A stretch of 64,000 nt of DNA from Platycnemis pennipes (taxonomy: Eukaryota > Arthropoda > Insecta > Odonata > Platycnemididae). This document shows, in pieces, positions 13,290 through 25,360 of this stretch (positions are counted from its first letter, which is position 1; every line of letters begins with the position of its first letter). Under the pieces are notes generated by a model, which did not search any database, was not told the origin of the DNA, and saw only the letters and a program-made list of their open reading frames with translations. Both the position numbers and the translations under genes were made by a program. The stretch covers positions 56,152,872 through 56,216,871 of the forward strand of contig OW121852.1 of NCBI GenBank assembly GCA_933228895.1. Direction: 5' to 3'.

Positions 13290-13690
13290 TCCTTGCGTCA
13301 CTTGTCCATGAATCCCACCGACCCAATCCCGTATTTGTTACCATTTCCACCCTGCCCCTGATAGGACGACGCGAACGCGGTTGCTCTTGACGAAACGGCC
13401 GCATCCTGCTCGGCGATGGCAAGGCGGCGATAAGATCTCGCGCTCCTACTTGGGCGGATGTTCACTGTCATCCGGAACGGCGAAGTGACGTGAAGAAGGG
13501 GGTCGGTGCCGTTCGGTGGCGCCTCCACGGGAAGCGGCGGCGTCTTCTCGCACCGACCGAAAGGGGATGGGCCCGGCGACTGAAAGGGGAGGTCGGGGTG
13601 GGAATGGGTGAGGTGGGCGGCCTGTGAAAGGCTCGTTCCTCTCTTGGGAGCACCCCAGGGGCCGTAATGGAAGGCCGGGGAAAGGGTTCT
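13290..13690. promoter_or_regulatory. GC/CpG-rich island, possible promoter
   Basis: This stretch is much richer in G, C and CpG than its surroundings, with runs such as GGAAGCGGCGGCGTC and GAACGCGGTTGCTC. Short frames on both strands are a by-product of low stop frequency. No conserved domain is recognised. It could be a CpG-rich promoter or first exon of a gene lying outside the window, or a GC-rich repeat; the sequence alone does not decide. Confidence 0.35.
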
Positions 13691-15779
13691 AGATTGGAGT
13701 GATCTTTGGGAGGGAGGGGAAACTACGTGTGTGTTTCGCGAATGTTTCGTTTCCGCTTCGATTCGTCCCGTGTCTGCTTCAGGATTCCGTCCCCACGAGG
13801 GTACGTGGGAGGATTTGTGTCGTTATCGCCGAGGAGTTGTTTTTCCGATGGAAAATCTTGGCCTAGAATGACATCTGCGCTCCAAAAAAAAAAGTGTAGA
13901 GTTTACGTTAAAATGGGAAGACATAGGAGGACAGATAAATCATGTTCTTTACATTTTTAATAATAACCCAGTCACAGAAATTTTATAAGCTAAGTATGGT
14001 AAAAATAAAACAAGAAGTTGAAAAAGTTTTAAAGCACGACAATTGCCTGGCGATACAAATTTACTTCGGTAAGGCAAGGAGGTCATGAAGAAATGTAGTC
14101 TGTTGAATGGAAATGTAAAACAAGAGAGGAAGTTCTCTGTCTATTATTTTAAAATATCATAAGAGAATTCAATACATTTAAGCATGTTTTTTAAGGATTT
14201 TAATTTTCAAATATATGGATAATTTTTTCCGTTTTTACTCTTTAAAAACCTTACACTTTCCACTCTATATTTCTTGAACGTTTTTTAGCTTATAAATCCT
14301 TTTTTCATGTTCTGCAATTTATGCGGTACGGTATCTTTAGCCGTAACTGGCTTTGGGTTGCTAAGTACTGTCTACACCTTGAGATGTAAGTTTTGGTACA
14401 GTTCTAACTAGGGAAAGTAAATGCAGTGGACTAGGAAACCTCTCCTAGTGAGCTATCTCTAAAACTTTTGTAATTAAAATCCTTTCCGCTTCATCGACGA
14501 TCCCAAAACTTACTCCAATGGAAGATCAACAACAATGCCAATGAATCAAAGTTATTTTGGTGTTTCTGTGTTATCTTTGTCTTAATTTCTGTGTTATGTT
14601 TGTGTTAATGCTGGTGTAGTTGTAGATCGACGGCACTGGTTACGGACATTGACAACTTATTTACATCAGTCTCGATAGAAGATATGTATTTTTACAATTT
14701 TCGACTGAATAACGTGCCTGTAGAATTTTTTATCATTTAATTTTTTTCCTCGAGCAATTAGAGATTACTCAAGAAAGGCCCTAAAAGCTTTCAATATTGT
14801 CATGACTTCTTTCAGAAAAATATTTCTTACTCAAAGAGAATTATTGAAGAGTGTTATAGAATGTAACAGAATTACAAATGCAAATGCATAAAGATTTACT
14901 CATCATAAATTCCTCCCTTATCCTTGCGTTAACCATCGACACTTTGCCCTTTATGGCGAATAGCCGACTCCTAATTGAATGGACTAATTCCTCTCCTTCT
15001 CAACGGAACCACAACTCTTCTACCTTCTGATCATCCATCCCTGCTCTCATCCGTGCCTCTATCATGAATTTTCTCAATCGGAATTTGAAAAAAGTTGTTA
15101 TTTGTACTTAATTATGATTTTTCATATCAGCACACATTGTAAATAGTTTAAATAGATAAAAACGAATCTTCATATATCCATGCGTAATGAAATAAATGAT
15201 AGCCGATCCATCATGAAACCCTACTTTCCGCTTTATATCACTTCGTTCTCCCGTTTGTCCATTTCACCCTTTAATTTTTCTCGGAGCACTATTGAGAAAT
15301 AATTCTAGGCGTATCTTTGTGTTGATTTGTTACGTTTGCAATTACGTAAGAAACAACTCAGCTATATTTTCATGCTATTTTTTAAAAATTCTGACCACGG
15401 TTTCCATAGGTACTTAATTATTATTATCAAAGCATGACATCAAAATCAAGGTAAAGTAAAAATGTTAGTGTGAAAATAGTACTCATTTCTTTTCTCAAAT
15501 AAATACCTAAATCATTTTTCTGGGATTTAGGTCGTGGGCACCAGAAGGTCTCGGCTATAGTCATTATAAGTGAGCATGTGAGCTCTCAAGACTGTGAAAA
15601 TAATGCTTGAAACAAGTGTTATTACCATTCAACCGATCAAAAACGGTGCTTAAATCCGTAATATGGACTGGATGATCAAGTTTTAGCTTGTAAAGTACGC
15701 ACAATACCGGTGAAATTAACACATCAGGGTACGGGGATCAGTTACTTTCCTTGTACATACCTCATGTGGTCCCCAGAAA
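13691..15779. other. Non-coding DNA
   Basis: The first 200 bases are still G-rich, then AT-rich sequence. No gene seen. Confidence 0.5.
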
Positions 15780-15905
15780 GATCTGATGCGGGCAAAACAT
15801 TCAATATGCGCATGGCTGGACGTTACGAAAGAGGCCTGTCCCAGATTTGAACCTAGGACCTCCATTCGGTGGCCAAACGCTCCACCCTAATGGGCTGTCA
15901 CGCCG
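15780..15905 (-). repeat. tRNA-like SINE head or tRNA pseudogene (family D)
   Basis: On the minus strand GGGTGGAGCGTTTGGCCACC and GGTTCAAATCT sit at A-box and B-box spacing. It lacks a convincing acceptor stem and anticodon arm, so I treat it as the head of a SINE rather than a tRNA gene. No second copy is seen in the window. Confidence 0.45.
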
Positions 15906-16636
15906 TCTGTAAATTTTTATCTTTTTTACAAATCATTCTTAAGATGATCCCTTGAGTAAGAATCATCATGTGTAAAATGTATCATATAATAGTGACCCTT
16001 CAACAAGTGTAGCATTTATAACAAGCGCTGTGGTGATGAAGACGTCACTTTTGTTTCGGCTCTGATAAACAAGTATAACTTAAAATTAAATCATAAAAGG
16101 TGAATAAATGGTTTTCAGTTAATATTATTTTAGTTCTCCGGATAAGGGTTGTTTTTATACGGTCGCTAAATGCCAGAGAGTAATAATAAATAATTAGGAA
16201 GGAACAGAGGAATTAATGAAAAGAGATAAAGAGAGAAGGCGATCAAATATTTGATATTTCTTCCTTGATTTTTTTATTTCAAGTTTTTTTCCCGGCCATA
16301 CAACATCTTTGTTGTATTTTAAAGTCTAGTTGTTCTTTTCATTACCACGAAATTTATGAGGAATTGAAACACTTGAAAAAAAATACTGGATGGAATTATA
16401 GTGTATACATAAATATTAAAATTAAATCTCATCGTTCACTATTACATTACAATATATCATTAACTCTTTGTAGAATTTATTGTTTAATTCAGTATTTTAA
16501 TAAGGAAGTAACTTCAAATGTAATTTAGCATGCCGGAGGCAGATTTCGAAGGCATTAAAGTAAAAATTGTTGCGTTCCTTTCAGATGATTTAGTTTTGAA
16601 GCCCATTGCGAAAAACCATCTTCGGGAATATTCACT
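15906..16636. other. AT-rich non-coding DNA
   Basis: No gene or repeat recognised. Confidence 0.5.
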
Positions 16637-17160
16637 ATAATCATCGGTCAACAATCCTAGGATTGGTTTGACGCAGCTTTCCACTCGATTCTTCTAATGG
16701 CTAACCTCTTCATATTGACGTAGCTTCTCTCTTTTACATCCTTCACAACTTGCTCCATATACCTCATACGAGGCCTGCCTTTTCCATTCTTCCTGTTCAC
16801 TTTTCCCTCAACGATTGTCTTTATCAGGCCATTATGTCTTAAGATGTGGCCCATTAAGTTGTTCCATCTTCTTTTTAAGGTTTTCAGTAGACATTTCTTC
16901 TCTCCCACTCTTCTTAAGACTTCTTCGTTTGTCACTCGATCGGTCCATTTTATCTTCATCATTCTTCGGTAGCACCACATTTCAAATGCTTCCATCCTGG
17001 ACTTCTCTGCTGCTGATAAACGTCCATTTTTTGCTGCCATATAGTAGAATGCTCCAGATGTATGTTCTAATGAAATGTTTCCTCACTTCCACGCTTGTAT
17101 TTGCAGCTGTAAGTAGAGTCTTATTCTGATAAAATGCCCTTTTCGTTGCCTACCTAATTT
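16637..17160 (-). mobile_element. 3' fragment of RTE/BovB-like LINE (family 1)
   Basis: The minus strand encodes the C-terminal part of the LINE protein, with FEMWCYRRMMKIKWTDR, NEEVLRRVGEKK and RRIEWKAASNQS readable in one frame of 127 residues (16657-17040). The 3' end begins at the shared CATCGGTCAACAATCCTAGG edge. The copy is 5'-truncated. Confidence 0.85.
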
Positions 17161-17339
17161 TTTTTTACTCATGACTGGCCCTATTTCCGTTGCTTTGTTT
17201 ATCTAAACTCGCTGACGTCTGCAGAATTACTAAGGAGCGAGATAAAAATGATATGGGGTCACTCTAGCCCAAAGTTTTCTACACGAGATCAATTTTTCAA
17301 ATCATAGTGAGAGATTCTAACACAACCATAAGAAATATT

Positions 17340-17500
17340 AGTAGTAGTGTTGGATTTTAGGTGCTTCAACATCTAAGGTTACATCACACCGCCTAACATT
17401 AAGATCTTAATCTTAGGATAAATACAATATCCATGTCTAGCGCAGGATTCGAATTACAGGCCATTTTTCAGACCAGCGGGTTCGTTTGTCAATCGGTGAA
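17340..17500 (-). repeat. Degenerate tRNA-like SINE (family E)
   Basis: On the minus strand a B-box-like TAATTCGAATCC is followed by a body ending in GAAGCACCTAAA. The same B-box type and terminal word occur in plus orientation at 20586-20740. It lies between two LINE fragments. Confidence 0.4.
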
Positions 17501-17504
17501 TCCA

Positions 17505-17790
17505 TCTTCGTCATTATCCTGTAGCACCACATTCCTTCCTCAGCACATGCTTCCAACCTTTGCTACTTTTCTCTGCTACTGTTGTCGTCCATGCCTCACT
17601 GCCATAAATAAGTTAGCTCCAGATATGTTCTAATGAAGTTTTTCCTTACGTCTAAGTTTGTATTTGCACCCTGACAAGAATATCTTTGCCTGAGGCATTC
17701 TACTATTTCTTTTTTTCTTTTTCCACCATTCGCGAGCAACTCTCATTCACCTCCTCAACCTTCTGTTATCCTAAAACTGAATTTTTAGTG
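17505..17790 (-). mobile_element. Degenerate fragment of LINE family 1
   Basis: Begins at the TGTAGCACCACATT block, continues through GTCCATGCCTCACTGCC and ends near TTCTGTTATCC. These blocks are in the same order as in the long copy at 41650-45049, but the reading frame is destroyed. Confidence 0.65.
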
Positions 17791-19017
17791 ACTTTCATTC
17801 TTCATCACCTTTTGCCTCCAAAAAAGGTTACGTTTTCTAGATAACCAACTCCTATTATTGTATCCGGCTCGGTCGATATTACTTCACCACTGAAAGCGAA
17901 ATGTAATATTTTTAATTAATTAGCTTTTCATGGGTGTTTTCAAGTCTGTTTTCGCACTAACAGGCGCTGTGGACCAGGATGAAAAGTAAGCGTAACTAAC
18001 TGGAGTTGAACGTACCCTAATTCCATCATCAGCTTGTTAGTGATGTCCTTTCTCTTATTTGTAGTCATTCTTCTTTGCGAATTAATTAACGTAATTAACT
18101 TAATTCATTAGCGTAAGGTAATGAAAACAGTTTTGAAATGAATGTGTGTGAAACGAACCTTGAAGAAACGTATTCCTCTGTCGTGCCAAGGCTATGGCTG
18201 TTTACGTATCCTATACGATACGGTTGATTGCCATCTAACGGAGGTTATGAAAACTGCTAACTGAAACTAAGGGCCAATATTTGAATTGCAGGTTTTTTTT
18301 CTCCCTTGGACTTAACCAAGGATTTGCGACGCTATTTTGCTGCCATTCCATGTAAATAAAACAATTGTTCTAATAGGCTACTTACGCTTCTATATGTTAT
18401 AGATAGTATGGTAAGTTTCAATTATTGTATGTAGTTATTGACCTCACAAAGTTATCAAATGTAGTAGAAGTGTGAATCTGTTGGTGTAAATTCATCGTCG
18501 GGCACAGGTAAGGAGCTTTTTGGAATTCAAGACTTACAATTGGAAATTTTCCGTCCTCGCGGGATATTGCGACGTTTAAAAACAAAATGACTAAAATGAA
18601 ATCATGATCATTTTTCATTCCTAAAGTGGTAATTTTTGGTATAAAATCCATGAAGATCAGCAATAACCCTCGTAACTTTTACAAAGAATTAGTGTTAACA
18701 TAATGCTCTCTTGATACGTAGAAACGCATGATTTTAGAAGGCTAAAAATATTTAATTATTGATGACCAATTATTACCGATCAAGTTTTTGGACGTCAGCC
18801 AAGGAGTAGTGGAGTCTTTTTATCTCCACCTGCACCATTGGTATAATAACAGTTTTTAAGCTGCGTGAGGACGATCGAGGCAAGAGGAACCCCGTGAGTT
18901 CCGGCTTCCCGCAGCACAGTATTCCACAGAGGGTGGTATTTCTTCAATCCAAGGCGCTAACGAAAAAGTGCGTACGCAAGACCGAAATATAATCACGGTA
19001 CATCTGTATTTCGAACG
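17791..19017. other. Non-coding DNA
   Basis: No supported gene or repeat. Confidence 0.5.
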
Positions 19018-19155
19018 AGATTTGTGGAATAAGTTATGAAGGGTGTGAAAGAGAAGAATTATGTTGACTTAAAGAGGTTATTCGAGAGGAGAACCGAGTA
19101 GAGAGCGTCAAACCAATCTTAGGATTCTAGGCTTGCGGTGATGATGATGATCTCT
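19018..19155 (+). mobile_element. Short 3' end fragment of LINE family 1
   Basis: The last 110 or so bases of the LINE in plus orientation (GGTGTGAAAGAGAAGAATTA, GCGTCAAACCAATC), ending in a (GAT)n run GATGATGATGAT that preserves the 3' microsatellite tail of the family. Confidence 0.75.
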
Positions 19156-20585
19156 GTATTGATGGACTAATATTAAAAAGTCAGCTTGTTGCCTTTTGTA
19201 ATTTGAACCGTTAATATTTGGTAAAAGCTAAATGAATAGCTACATTATGGGTTACCATTTCGAAGTGAGTGAGAGCGGAATTGAAGTCCATTAGAATCCC
19301 ACGTTGAGATGAAAGGAGATCCGTTCCATCATGGAAGAAGTGAAATGGTAAGGGTGGAAGATGTACTATTCGCTGCTAATGATTGATGGAACACAACCTG
19401 TTTTTCTTGCTTCGGCATTTTCTCTCGGAGTAATTCAGTTGAAGCGAATTGGACGCACCGAACGGAATATTTGGAAACTTATTTGTATCTACGGGTAGAT
19501 AAACAGCTAACCGGTTTTATGAAAAATCCTCAAAGACTTAAAAAGTATCTATAAACTTTTTGAAATGAACATAGCTGGATAAAACAAAACACCTTTGAAA
19601 ATAGCCTAATGTTTGAAAAGTTATTAAAAAATCAAGATGTCGTAGGAAACTGAAAAGCGTGACGAACCTGAAAGAAGAAAAATAGCAATTTCACATATAA
19701 ACAGGAAAAAATCTGAAATTTCTCTTATCTAGAGTGCAACATTTTACGGAGTGGAAGTACCATGCAAAAGTGGGCTTATGGCTCCGAGAATAAGAGTAGA
19801 CACTAGAGAAAAATTGAATGATGTTAGAAGTGGGAGAAGGTTTAATGCTTCGGGGAAGTGTTTAGTGTGAGACTAATGTATTGCGAGAAGGCAACTGAAT
19901 GATACCAATAATATGTGAACGTTGCAAAGGCGGTTAAAGAGATGCTTCTCTTTTCCTTGTGATATGTTTGTTTATTTTCTATATCAATCATCTCTTGGTA
20001 ATTAAATTCAGTGTCACAGTAATCTTTGGGCTGATTTCTTCATACTACGAGTTCCGACGGTTTGCTTTGGAAGAGTTTTTTGCTGTTCATTACAAACATT
20101 GACTACGTTACCAAAAAATAGCAGTTGTCATTCTCTTCCTCAATCTCTCACACTTCATCATAATCGCATAACTTTCTGTTTTATTTATAATCAGTCATTT
20201 TCATAGTGCATTCAGATTCAATTCTAATTAGCATAAAATGCTATTTAATTTCAGTTTTGCATTTAATTTAGCTGGTTTTATTAATCTGTGTATCTATTTA
20301 TCCTCAGCGAAGGATAAGTTTAACAGTGGCGTATTCCAGAGTAGCTGTTTAATATCATATGTTTTTGAAGTTGTTCAGTTTTACAATCCGGTAAGTATCC
20401 ATAGTGATATCTGCAGCCTACAAGTCAATGTTAAGGAAATGCCTTTAGGTATATTTTAGAGAAATGTAATAGAGAATATTTTCGATAAGTTTATAGAGAT
20501 ATACATATTTACTAACTTGTCCAAAATATAGTCGAAATGTAGTCAGCTTCCCAAAAAATAATTACTTTGTGAAGATGCGAGATTT
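19156..20585. other. AT-rich non-coding DNA
   Basis: No gene seen. Confidence 0.5.
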
Positions 20586-20740
20586 TCACGTGGTAGCCAG
20601 GTTAATAAGGTACTAGTCTGGCAAAATGTTACGGATTCGAATCTCATCTAAAACTTTGTGATTCGTAATGGTTTTTAGGGTAAGTTTTGAGTTAGAGTTA
20701 GCAATCTAACCATAGCAGTCGAAGCACCTAAATAATGGTT
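20586..20740 (+). repeat. Degenerate tRNA-like SINE (family E)
   Basis: An A-box-like GTGGTAGCCAGG and a B-box-like GGATTCGAATCT are followed by a body that ends in GAAGCACCTAAA, as in the inverted relative at 17340-17500. Confidence 0.45.
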
Positions 20741-21183
20741 TCTTCCGCTCACTGCCTCCATGATCGGCTATTAGACTTGTAATCTAATTCTCAAAGAATT
20801 TCGTGCGGCATTTTGATCCTCTCTTTAGCGTAGCATCATTCTGTTGGGTCTCCAACTACTGAAATCCCTTCAGCTGTAGTTCAACACTTTGATGACGCGA
20901 GGTAGACTCTAATACGTGGCATGAAGACGACACAAGAATATGGATCTTTAATTTAAAAATTTGAAACCAATGATAGACCTTTTTCTTTTTAGTTATGACC
21001 TTACATTGAGAACCACGGTTGTATTATCACGACTCACTCATATATTTACTGGAAAATGCAGTGAAATCCGTTATTTCTCACTAAAAGACCAAACGTTCCA
21101 ATCTTATAGGTTAATTCCATTTGTGGATGGAATTTCAAAGCTCAGATACTGGTCTCAGTTGAAGAAGTAAGCTGTATGGCCGT
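20741..21183. other. Non-coding DNA
   Basis: Nothing recognised. Confidence 0.5.
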
Positions 21184-21945
21184 ACATGTATGTTCATTTT
21201 TGCAACTGAACGTGACGTTATCCGATCCCTAACCATAATTGTTCTCATTTTATCCACAAATCTTCTTGTAGCTGTCTCTCTTTTATTGCGTTGCCTATTC
21301 CCTCTATCCAGCTTATTCAGGGTGTTCCCAGAGTCCCAGGGTCTTTTCCTTCCACCTTGTGGATTCCATGTTAAAACTTGTTTTGGTAAAATGGGCCATT
21401 ACGTACATTACACGATAATAGCTTCTTTTTTATAATCCTATCGACCATTGTACATGTGACTCCCATGATATTCCTTATTCTGTCATTTGTAATTCTTAAT
21501 CTCTTTGCAGAACGTCTCCAGTAATCTATCTCATTTTTTATTGTTTTCTTTTTCATCTCCCAGACCTTATTATCATATGTTGCAATGCTTATTATAATTG
21601 TGTTCTACATTTTTTAGTTTGTTTTATATATTCTTCGAGTCCATATTATTCAATTCAGCATCAATATTACTCTTTCCTTGTAGCAAGGATAAAAAATACT
21701 TGGTAAATAACACAAAACATTTAATCAGGTACAACCTAGATTTCACCTAATTAAATTTTATGTGGAATTTTACCAAATATTTTTTATCCTTGTGACATTG
21801 TTCGGTTCCACAGTTTATTGCCTTCTACAACAAAACTTTCCTTGTAGGTTTATTTTTAAATAGTATCATATAAGGCTTCTTTCTGAGTTATTTCAACTCC
21901 GAAATATTTGTACACTTTGCCGAGGGACTATCTTTTCATCATTCA
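21184..21945 (-). mobile_element. Fragment of a second non-LTR retrotransposon (family 2)
   Basis: On the minus strand a 61-residue frame (21371-21556) contains DYWRRSAKRLRITNDRIRN and IMGVTCTMVDRI, a pattern I know from the C-terminal region of insect RTE-type reverse-transcriptase proteins. Upstream on the same strand a KYFGVEITQKEA-like stretch (about 21880-21930) matches the preceding YLG region. Several stops and shifts make it non-functional. A small palindromic element (21684-21792) lies inside it. Confidence 0.55.
21684..21792. mobile_element. Small palindromic MITE-like insertion
   Basis: Terminal arms of about 24 bases, CAAGGATAAAAAATACTTGG at the left and its near-complement at 21769-21792, enclose an AT-rich centre that is itself partly palindromic. 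The element interrupts LINE family 2 sequence. Confidence 0.6.
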
Positions 21946-23444
21946 TCTTTCAGAGCTCTGTCTCCTTTGACATGTTATTCAACTTCATCCGATGCCTAAT
22001 ATGTTCTGAGAGAGATCTGTAGCACGGTGGCGTAGTTCCCGCCCAAGATCTTCTTTCTCTCTTTGGACACCGTTGGAGCGTTGCCGCGGGTGGTCGACAA
22101 AATAATCTGGGACATGCATTCGCGCCTCGGAATTTTTGCACATTTTTTTATCCACCAAGTTCGACGGCAATCCAAGTATTCTCGATACCCTCGCTGTGCT
22201 TATTTTTAGGAGCCGAGTGCATTGAATGTCGCAATAAAAGGGGAAGCAATCATTTTATGGGGGAGAGGTCGTCAGAATAGTTTGAGAAGAGAGCGTTCCT
22301 TGAGTTTTGTTGGGAAAGAGTTTTGGATATATTTCTGTATTTTTTTCACTTCAAAATGAAGAAATGACACTCGGCGCCTTCCATTCTTCTGCTCTTTAGC
22401 GAGAAAAATCCCACTCCCGGACTCAAGGCATAAAGCCTTTCTCATCCTCTCCGGTTTCATTCCTCATCAACGTAAACACTCTTTTTTTTATTCTTGCGGT
22501 AGGAAAGAGGGCATTGTTTTTAAAAATCTTTTCCCTCTTGCCTTCTCGTATTAAAGTCCCTACGCCTCCCATGCAAAAATATTCCATTGGGCATTTGGCC
22601 CTAATTGATGATTAATCGAACGAGTGAAATGTTTCATGAATGTATGAGGTTACGGTGTGGCTTTTATCGCAATTGTGGGGAAAGGAAACAGTTTGACGGA
22701 ATATAAATATTCTTTATGAAGCCTCTCAAAGTTTGAGTCGAGCAGAAGAATTACGTCTGGTGGTAAAACAACTTTTTGTGACCATTAAACGCTTTTATAG
22801 ATTTTTCAATTTCAATCAAGTATGGGAAATGAAAATATTTCGTGTGTGATCGGTACCATGTGAACTTCAATCATCATTTTTTAAAGTAAGAACTTTCATG
22901 ATGCGCACGTGATAAAAAAGATCATAGTAGCAAACCGTGAAACCGTAACTGTATTTATTTGCTAGAAAGGGAAAATTTTCAAATGACTGATGACTGTGGA
23001 TTAAAACAAATGTATTTTCGGGAATCTATTCCTTCAATATTTGCATTGCCATGTTTTGCGTTCGTCTTTCTCGAACTTTCATCTCTATAGTTATCACGAG
23101 AGATTTATTAAAATCATATCTGACCCAGCGCATTTTTTGATGGCTAATGTTCTGATAGAAGGGTGGAAAAGGATCGTACGTTAGTTGAGAAAATCGGGAA
23201 TTCGGTTGATAATCTTTTTTGTTGTATTTTATCTCTTCAGTATAGGGAAAACGACACCATTTCTGGTCCTGTTGCATCGCTAGAGGAGAGAACGAGCTTT
23301 TCCAGTATAACGGAACTGTACTCAGAGTGAGATGCTTGAGTAACAAATAACAATTATATAAATAACAAATTGATACGTCTCAAGTTTTGAGACTTTACTT
23401 TGTGGAATCTCGAGGTCGGAAAATAAAATTCACTCTGTACATTT
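21946..23444. other. Non-coding DNA
   Basis: A GC-richer patch at 22010-22180 has overlapping frames without domains. The remainder is AT-rich with no gene recognised. Confidence 0.5.
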
Positions 23445-23594
23445 CACTCTAAAGTTTTATTGACTTCGACCATGGTTTATACACTTTTATGTCATTATCA
23501 AGGTGATCAAGGTTTCGATACTTTATCACCTTGATCGCCTTGATAATGACATAAAAGTGTCTAAACAATAGTCGAAGTCAATAAAAATTTAGTG
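23445..23594. mobile_element. Palindromic fold-back element (MITE-like), 150 bp
   Basis: Nearly the whole element is one inverted repeat: TTTTATTGACTTCGAC and ACACTTTTATGTCATTATCA on the left arm are mirrored on the right arm, around a short centre near 23515. It encodes nothing. It ends 17 bases before a SINE. No target duplication is evident. Confidence 0.75.
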
Positions 23595-23611
23595 TAGTAT
23601 GCATAAAGTGA

Positions 23612-23854
23612 CTGACCGGAGGGTCCCGGGTTCAAATCCCGGGCAAGAGCTTTTCTAGACACCCTCATCTAAAATCCTCGCGATTGGATTTTCTGTGCCA
23701 GAATTTCGTAGGAAATCGCAGGTGGCCCAGGGAAAGGAACTGGCCCCCCTACCCTGAATGTGTGAATTTCGCACACCATTGGCTTAGTACGGGGTGAGCT
23801 CTACTTTCACCTATGAAAGACCAACCTTCGGGTTGAATCACTGAGTGAGTGAGT
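23612..23854 (+). repeat. 5'-truncated SINE, family C, with target duplication
   Basis: A B box (GGTTCAAATCC) is present but the A box is missing. The body contains TTTTCTAGACACCC and CACACCATTGGCTTAGTAC and ends in a (GTGA)n-like tail. The 9-base direct repeat ATAAAGTGA at 23603-23611 and 23855-23863 shows that it inserted already truncated. A longer inverted relative with both boxes lies at 53243-53503. Confidence 0.82.
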
Positions 23855-23863
23855 ATAAAGTGA

Positions 23864-24297
23864 ATTTTATTTTCCTAACAAATTGATCTTGTTATCTTCC
23901 AGAGCTGAGCTGAGTAGCTGCAATTAACTGATGCGGCAATTTGCTTAACTCTTCAGGTCTATTGGTCTGCAGCTGTAGGTAATCTAAGGGCTGCAGTGGT
24001 ACGGAAAGTAGCCCTAAAATTCTGTAAGGATCTATGGAAAGACTAGCAAAAGAGTAAACTGCGAGCAATAAATTGTTTGTTATTTGCGTGGCTCACCTCC
24101 GTCAGGAACAACTGCAGGGAATAAGTCGTCGTCACTCGGCTTAGAATAGGGCACTGTGCCCTTATTCATATAACTTTGAAGCAAAGTGTGATGAAAACGA
24201 GACTTCACGGGAGAATTTTAATATCTGTGGGCAATTAGATCAAGTTCTAGGTGATAATACAGAGGTAGTCCATAAAATTATACATCATCTGTGTTTT
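23864..24297. other. Non-coding DNA
   Basis: Nothing recognised. Confidence 0.45.
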
Positions 24298-24550
24298 TTA
24301 AGTCCCCGCACTTAAAGGAGTTTCAGACTCTGAGGAAAGGTACAAGGATGGGAATGGAAGGGCAAGGAGGAAGGTTATAAAGAAACCCGGCGCGTCAAAG
24401 GGACCGAGACTTAACGTCCCATCCGACTGACGAATGTTATCCACAAAATATTCAATGAGAGGTTTACAAATAAATAAAATCTTCCACTGCCGGGATTCAA
24501 ACCCGGGCCCTTGAGGTGAGAGAGACAGTACCCTAATCACAACACTAACC
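24298..24550 (-). repeat. SINE family B copy
   Basis: On the minus strand a B-box-like GGTTTGAATCCCGGCAG and the GGATGGGACGTTAAG body block are present. An extra AT-rich segment (about 24436-24480) replaces part of the body, so the copy is rearranged. Confidence 0.75.
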
Positions 24551-24589
24551 TGATCCCCCGTAAAATCATCATCATCATCTTCATCATAA

Positions 24590-24770
24590 TTGTTATCATG
24601 GCTGTATCCGCACTTATAGGTGCTTCAGACCGGGATGTAAGGTACTATGATGGGAATGGTAGGGTAAAGAGGAAGTGTGGAGAGAAATCCGGTGTGGGCA
24701 TTGCCCTGCTCTTAACGAAAGGCCACAAGGGGAGCATAAATTAACGTCCCATCCGACGGACGGAAAAAAG
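24590..24770 (-). repeat. SINE family B copy, head missing
   Basis: Only the body is kept, from the GGATGGGACGTTAA block through GAGAGAAATCCGG (plus-strand reading) to the tail region. It lies directly behind the preceding copy in the same orientation. Confidence 0.72.
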
Positions 24771-24993
24771 TCAACTGTCTTTATGTGAATAACGTTTTGT
24801 TAATGCACTCTAAGGATTTTATGCTATCGAGTATTTTAGCTTAAATTGTTCATTAATTATGTTTCAAATGTAAGAACCAATGCGTGATGCAAGATGTCCT
24901 TTACAGTCCACGCAACCTAAATACAAATCCTACTGACCTACCTTATAAAAATATTTCTCATTCTATTGTAACTTATCTGAGTCTAATCTGACT

Positions 24994-25360
24994 AGGGGAG
25001 GCTACGTACCATGACCACGCGATTCGAATGCCATAAATTTTATTTGATGCAGGAGGTAAACAGAAATGGTAATTTCATAATAGCTCGGGCCAACTTGGAA
25101 TAGTTTTATTTTTTTAAACTATTTTTTAATCGTGAAATAGGCATTCTAAATCGCTGTTCACAGACGACTGGTCTAGTGGGTAGAGTGCGGGATTACCATA
25201 CCAAAGTTCGTAGGATCTCGAAACCGCCGACCTCGAAAACCATACTCTTACTGTGAAACACTCAACGATGGAGAGCTTTACTTGCGATATAACGGAGCGT
25301 TTGATTTTTAATCCATCTATTCTGTTTCATTCCCCAATCAAACACGGTGATTCCGGTTGT
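24994..25360 (+). repeat. Left arm of a large inverted repeat
   Basis: This arm and the reverse complement of 26902-27374 share a long run of near-identical sequence, including AGGAGGTAAACAGAAATGG, GGGATTACCATACCA and ATAACGGAGCG. The left arm lacks about 105 bases present in the right arm near GTTCGTAGGAT. A tRNA-like stretch (GGTCTAGTGGGTAGAGTG, then AGTTCGTAGGATC) lies inside. It may be one end of a long-TIR DNA transposon or one of two inverted copies of a repeat. Confidence 0.8.

Noticed and set aside
13298..13960. Short Arg/Pro-rich frames on both strands of the GC island
   Set aside because: They follow from low stop density in GC-rich DNA; no domain, no start context and no splice signals support them.
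16657..17040. 127-residue frame as a host gene
   Set aside because: It is the C-terminal part of the LINE reverse-transcriptase ORF, repeated at 39540, 41672 and 56364.
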